Part shown: piece after piece, positions 41,273 through 43,338 of the stretch
Position numbering within the stretch: position 1 is the first letter of the stretch
How the letters are laid out: each line of letters begins with the position of its first letter
NCBI GenBank assembly: GCA_964654695.1
Contig: CAZZKJ010000018.1
Location: forward strand, 1-43,338
Origin: CAZZKJ01 sp964654695
GTDB lineage: Bacteria; Krumholzibacteriota; Krumholzibacteriia; WVZY01
Length of the DNA stretch: 43,338 bases
Direction of reading: 5' to 3'
The notes under the pieces: generated by a model
Seen by the model: the letters and a program-made list of their open reading frames with translations, nothing else
The model's database searches: none
Told to the model about the DNA's origin: nothing
Translations under genes and position numbers: made by a program

Positions 41273-42826
41273 TTACAGAGGGATGTTTCCGTGTTTTTTC
41301 GGCGGAAGGCTCTGACGTTTTGTAACCAGGCTCTCCAGCGCCGCGATGATTTTCGGACGGGTATCCCGCGGTTCTATAACATCGTCCAAATATCCTAATT
41401 CAGCAGCTATATAAGGATTGGCGAATTTATCATTATATTCTTTTATCAATTTTTTCCGCTTGTTATCCGGGTCCTCGGCTGTAATGAGCTGCTTTTTGTT
41501 GAGAATGTTTACAGCTCCTTCAGCGCCCATAACGGCCAGTTCCGCCGACGGCCATCCGATGTTATAATCACCCCGGATGTGCTTCGACGACATGACATCA
41601 TAAGCTCCTCCATAGGCCTTGCGCGTTATAATCGTGATCTTGGGAACAGTAGCTTCGCAATAAGCATAGAGAAGCTTCGCACCGTGCTTGATGATGCCTC
41701 CATACTCCTGCTCGGTTCCGGGCAGAAAACCGGGAACGTCTTCGAATGTAACAATAGGGATATTGAAGGAGTCGCAAAATCTGACGAAGCGCGCGGCCTT
41801 AATAGAAGACTTGATATCGAGAACGCCCGATAAGATCTTAGGCTGGTTCGCGACAATTCCGACGCTCCTGCCGTTGAGCCTGGCGAATCCGATGATTATA
41901 TTTGCCGCATAAAGAGCCTGTACTTCAAGAAACTCGTTTTCATCTACTATCCGCGATATAACGTCAAGCATATCATAAGGCTCTTTGGGATTGACGGGTA
42001 CGATGTTGTTCAAAGATTCTTCTCTCCTGGCTATATCGTCGGAGGTTTTCTTGCGGGGAGGTTCATTCAGGTTGTTTTGTGGAATATACTCGAGAAGCTT
42101 GCGAATGAGCAGTATGCAATCTTGATCGTTTTTAGCCATGAAACTGGCAACGCCGCTTTTTGTGCTGTGTGATTTGGCTCCTCCCAGATCCTCGAAAGAA
42201 ACTTCCTCATTAGTTACCATTTTTATTACGTTTGGTCCGGTGACGAACATGTGGCTGGTCTTATCTACCATGATAATGAAATCAGTTATGGCCGGCGAAT
42301 AAACCGCGCCACCCGCGCATGGGCCCATGACCGCGGAAATCTGCGGTATTACACCCGAAGCAACGGTATTGCGGTAGAATATTTCCGCGTAGCCTCCCAG
42401 ACTTGCGACACCTTCCTGTATGCGCGCTCCGCCGCTGTCATTGAGTCCAATTATCGGCGCTCCGTTTTGCAGGGCCAGATCGGTCAGGCGGCATATTTTC
42501 ATGGCGTTCGCTTCGCTGAGTGTGCCTCCAAAAACCGTAAAATCCTGCGCGAACGCGTATACCAGTCTTCCATCGATTTTCCCAAAGCCTGCGACGACGC
42601 CGTCTCCGGTGATCCGCTGTTCGGCCATATCGAAGTCGTGGCAGCGGTGGGTTACGAATACTCCCATCTCCTGGAAGCTTCCCTGGTCGAAAAGCAGGTT
42701 TATCCGTTCCCTGGCCGTAAGCCTTCCGGAGTCGCGTATCTTTTTCAGCCGTTTCTCTCCGCCGCCGAGCAAAGCCTTCTTTTTTCGCTTCTTTAATTCT
42801 AATAGTTTATCTTGTGGTTTTGTCAT
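41273..42826 (-). CDS. pccB: Propionyl-CoA carboxylase carboxyltransferase (beta) subunit
   Basis: Moves CO2 from carboxybiotin to propionyl-CoA, 517 residues, the usual length. N-terminal crotonase-like half: SGRLTARERINLLFDQGSF, FGGTLSEANAMKICRLTDLA, IGLNDSGGARIQEGVASL and GPCAGGAVYSPAITDFI. C-terminal half: VTFEDVPGFLPGTEQE and KITIITRKAYGGAYDVMSSK, ending RGDYNIGWPSAELAVMGAEGAV. ATG 42826 has no strong ribosome site. It is the first gene of the minus-strand operon. Substrate preference between acetyl- and propionyl-CoA is taken from context. Confidence 0.94.
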   Translation of the reverse strand: MTKPQDKLLELKKRKKKALLGGGEKRLKKIRDSGRLTARERINLLFDQGSFQEMGVFVTHRCHDFDMAEQRITGDGVVAGFGKIDGRLVYAFAQDFTVFGGTLSEANAMKICRLTDLALQNGAPIIGLNDSGGARIQEGVASLGGYAEIFYRNTVASGVIPQISAVMGPCAGGAVYSPAITDFIIMVDKTSHMFVTGPNVIKMVTNEEVSFEDLGGAKSHSTKSGVASFMAKNDQDCILLIRKLLEYIPQNNLNEPPRKKTSDDIARREESLNNIVPVNPKEPYDMLDVISRIVDENEFLEVQALYAANIIIGFARLNGRSVGIVANQPKILSGVLDIKSSIKAARFVRFCDSFNIPIVTFEDVPGFLPGTEQEYGGIIKHGAKLLYAYCEATVPKITIITRKAYGGAYDVMSSKHIRGDYNIGWPSAELAVMGAEGAVNILNKKQLITAEDPDNKRKKLIKEYNDKFANPYIAAELGYLDDVIEPRDTRPKIIAALESLVTKRQSLPPKKHGNIPL

Positions 42827-42963
42827 GGAATAGAGCTTCGAAAAAAAATGGATTCCAACAGAGAAAACATCAACTTAAATTCGATAGCGCCCAAATGAAA
42901 TAATTAAAACGTGTTTGCAAGATTAAACCAGCCAATACTTTTCGTCAATAATTAAAAGAGAGC

Positions 42964-43025
42964 CGCCGCGTCCCAGGTTCGGAGCCATCTCATCATCATT
43001 GAGCTGTTTTCGACAGGCCGCGGCG
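42964..43025. ncRNA. Possible structured RNA element, three-stem fold
   Basis: CGCCGCG (42964-42970) is the reverse complement of CGCGGCG (43019-43025), closing a 62-base domain. Inside, GGTT (42976-42979) pairs AGCC (42983-42986) with one G-T, and CTGT (43004-43007) pairs ACAG (43013-43016) over TTTCG. The fold could form on either strand. On the minus strand it would lie in the leader of the propionate operon only if transcription begins beyond 43025. No known RNA family is recognised. Confidence 0.25.
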
Positions 43026-43071
43026 ATATTGGTGCCGCATCGTTCAAGCAGCGCCTGGAAAACAATTGATA

Positions 43072-43101
43072 TGGACAGAACGCCGGATGATTAATTATAA
43101 T
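43072..43101 (+). promoter_or_regulatory. Candidate sigma70 promoter for the terminal small gene
   Basis: TGGACA (43072-43077) and a perfect TATAAT (43096-43101) with 18-base spacing. Five of six and six of six matches. Transcription from about 43108 would give a leader of about 108 nt before ATG 43216. Confidence 0.6.
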
Positions 43102-43215
43102 ATTTAAATAGATTACCGTTTGTTAGATTTCTTGTGCGCGAAGGGATTGTAGGGGCAGTATTCCCACATTTCCAAGCTCCGAAAAGAGAAATCAGTTTTT
43201 TTAATTGGAGGCTTC

Positions 43216-43281
43216 ATGAGAAAAATATGGCTGGGTTGCGCTTTGAGGGTTTTCTTTTTTTTATGCGGCGGTGTGGGTTAA
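43216..43281 (+). pseudogene. Apparently interrupted lipoprotein or signal-peptide gene at the window end
   Basis: ATG 43216 follows TTGGAGG and encodes a signal-like start, MRKIWLGCALRVFFFL then CGGVG, before TAA at 43279-43281. In the same frame beyond the stop, ICGSGGKQ reads like the Cys-Gly-Ser-Gly start of a mature lipoprotein, then polar residues to the window end. A single base error in the TAA, or a frameshift in the T run (43251-43262), may hide a real lipoprotein gene. Alternatively it is a 21-residue peptide. The strong promoter and ribosome site argue that something is expressed here. Confidence 0.4.
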
Positions 43282-43338
43282 ATATGCGGCTCTGGCGGCA
43301 AACAGCGTGCACAGAACTCTCAACAAGACTCCCTGCGA

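Larger units (their letters stand above)
42827..43215. other. Intergenic region with a foldable element and promoters
   Basis: 389 bases without a gene on either strand. Between 42964 and 43025, CGCCGCG and CGCGGCG can close a small multi-stem fold (separate entry). A plus-strand promoter lies at 43072-43101, and the TATAAT there reads as a TATAAT on the minus strand too, shifted by two bases. A possible minus-strand promoter for pccB is TTGACG (42948-42943) with TAATCT (42925-42920), 17 bases apart, which is weak. Nothing else stands out. Confidence 0.4.

Noticed and set aside
1..43338. Alternative genetic code with TGA as an amino acid, suggested by the TGA in mtnA
   Set aside because: Many intact genes here (uppS, cdsA, the citryl-CoA lyase-like gene and others) end at TGA in the expected place.
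1..43338. CRISPR arrays, insertion sequences, integrases, tRNA or rRNA genes
   Set aside because: No regularly spaced repeats, transposase or integrase motifs, terminal inverted repeats or tRNA cloverleafs were found by eye.

Overview
The window reads as a bacterial chromosome segment (or a metagenomic contig) of about 43.3 kb. It is gene-dense and mid-GC, and most genes carry Shine-Dalgarno sites. It encodes an outer membrane (RseP, a TamA/BamA-family barrel, TamB, a lipoprotein) and a B12-dependent acyl-CoA economy. The mix of a conserved rpsB-to-rseP cluster, lamin-tail-domain secreted protein and large protease/propeller/barrel protein suggests an uncultured Gram-negative lineage, perhaps near the FCB group (Krumholzibacteriota-, Eisenbacteria- or Latescibacterota-like). 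That placement is inference, since no rRNA is present.

Region by region. (1) 1-7.4 kb, plus strand: the 3' part of methylthioribose-1-phosphate isomerase (with an in-frame TGA at the window edge), a small polytopic membrane protein, an aldehyde dehydrogenase, a Zn/Cd/Pb-type P-type ATPase and a membrane-anchored DUF255/YyaL-type thioredoxin-fold protein. (2) 7.5-15.8 kb: rplM-rpsI, then rpsB-tsf-pyrH-frr-uppS-cdsA-dxr-rseP, a classic bacterial core cluster. The rplM and rpsB leaders contain hairpins that could be autoregulatory. A minus-strand lipoprotein gene converges on and overlaps rseP. (3) 16.2-25.5 kb, envelope block: a three-POTRA Omp85 protein, TamB, and a 1080-residue protein that appears to join a zinc protease, a beta-propeller and an outer-membrane barrel. 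(4) 25.5-28.7 kb: a PcrA/UvrD helicase, a 43-codon GatC-like fragment and a secreted lamin-tail-domain protein. (5) 28.8-37.1 kb, plus strand: a probable operon for MeaB-like GTPase, acyl-CoA mutase large and small subunits, acyl-CoA dehydrogenase, thiolase, 3-hydroxyacyl-CoA dehydrogenase, a short citrate-synthase/citryl-CoA-lyase-like protein and an AlkD-like protein. (6) 37.1-42.8 kb, minus strand and convergent: propionyl-CoA carboxylase (three separate subunits), methylmalonyl-CoA mutase large subunit and methylmalonyl-CoA epimerase. (7) 42.8-43.3 kb: a non-coding region with a foldable element and a promoter, then the start of an apparently interrupted lipoprotein gene.

The most informative result is in regions 5-6. 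The two mutase large subunits differ at exactly the two residues that set substrate choice in this family. The minus-strand copy has Tyr84 and Arg202 (methylmalonyl-CoA type). The plus-strand copy has Phe83 and Gln201, the isobutyryl-CoA mutase combination. The plus-strand operon then reads as isobutyryl-CoA to butyryl-CoA isomerisation followed by beta-oxidation to acetyl-CoA (enoyl-CoA hydratase is not in the window). The minus-strand operon carries propionyl-CoA to succinyl-CoA. Together they would handle branched-chain amino acid or short-chain fatty acid carbon.
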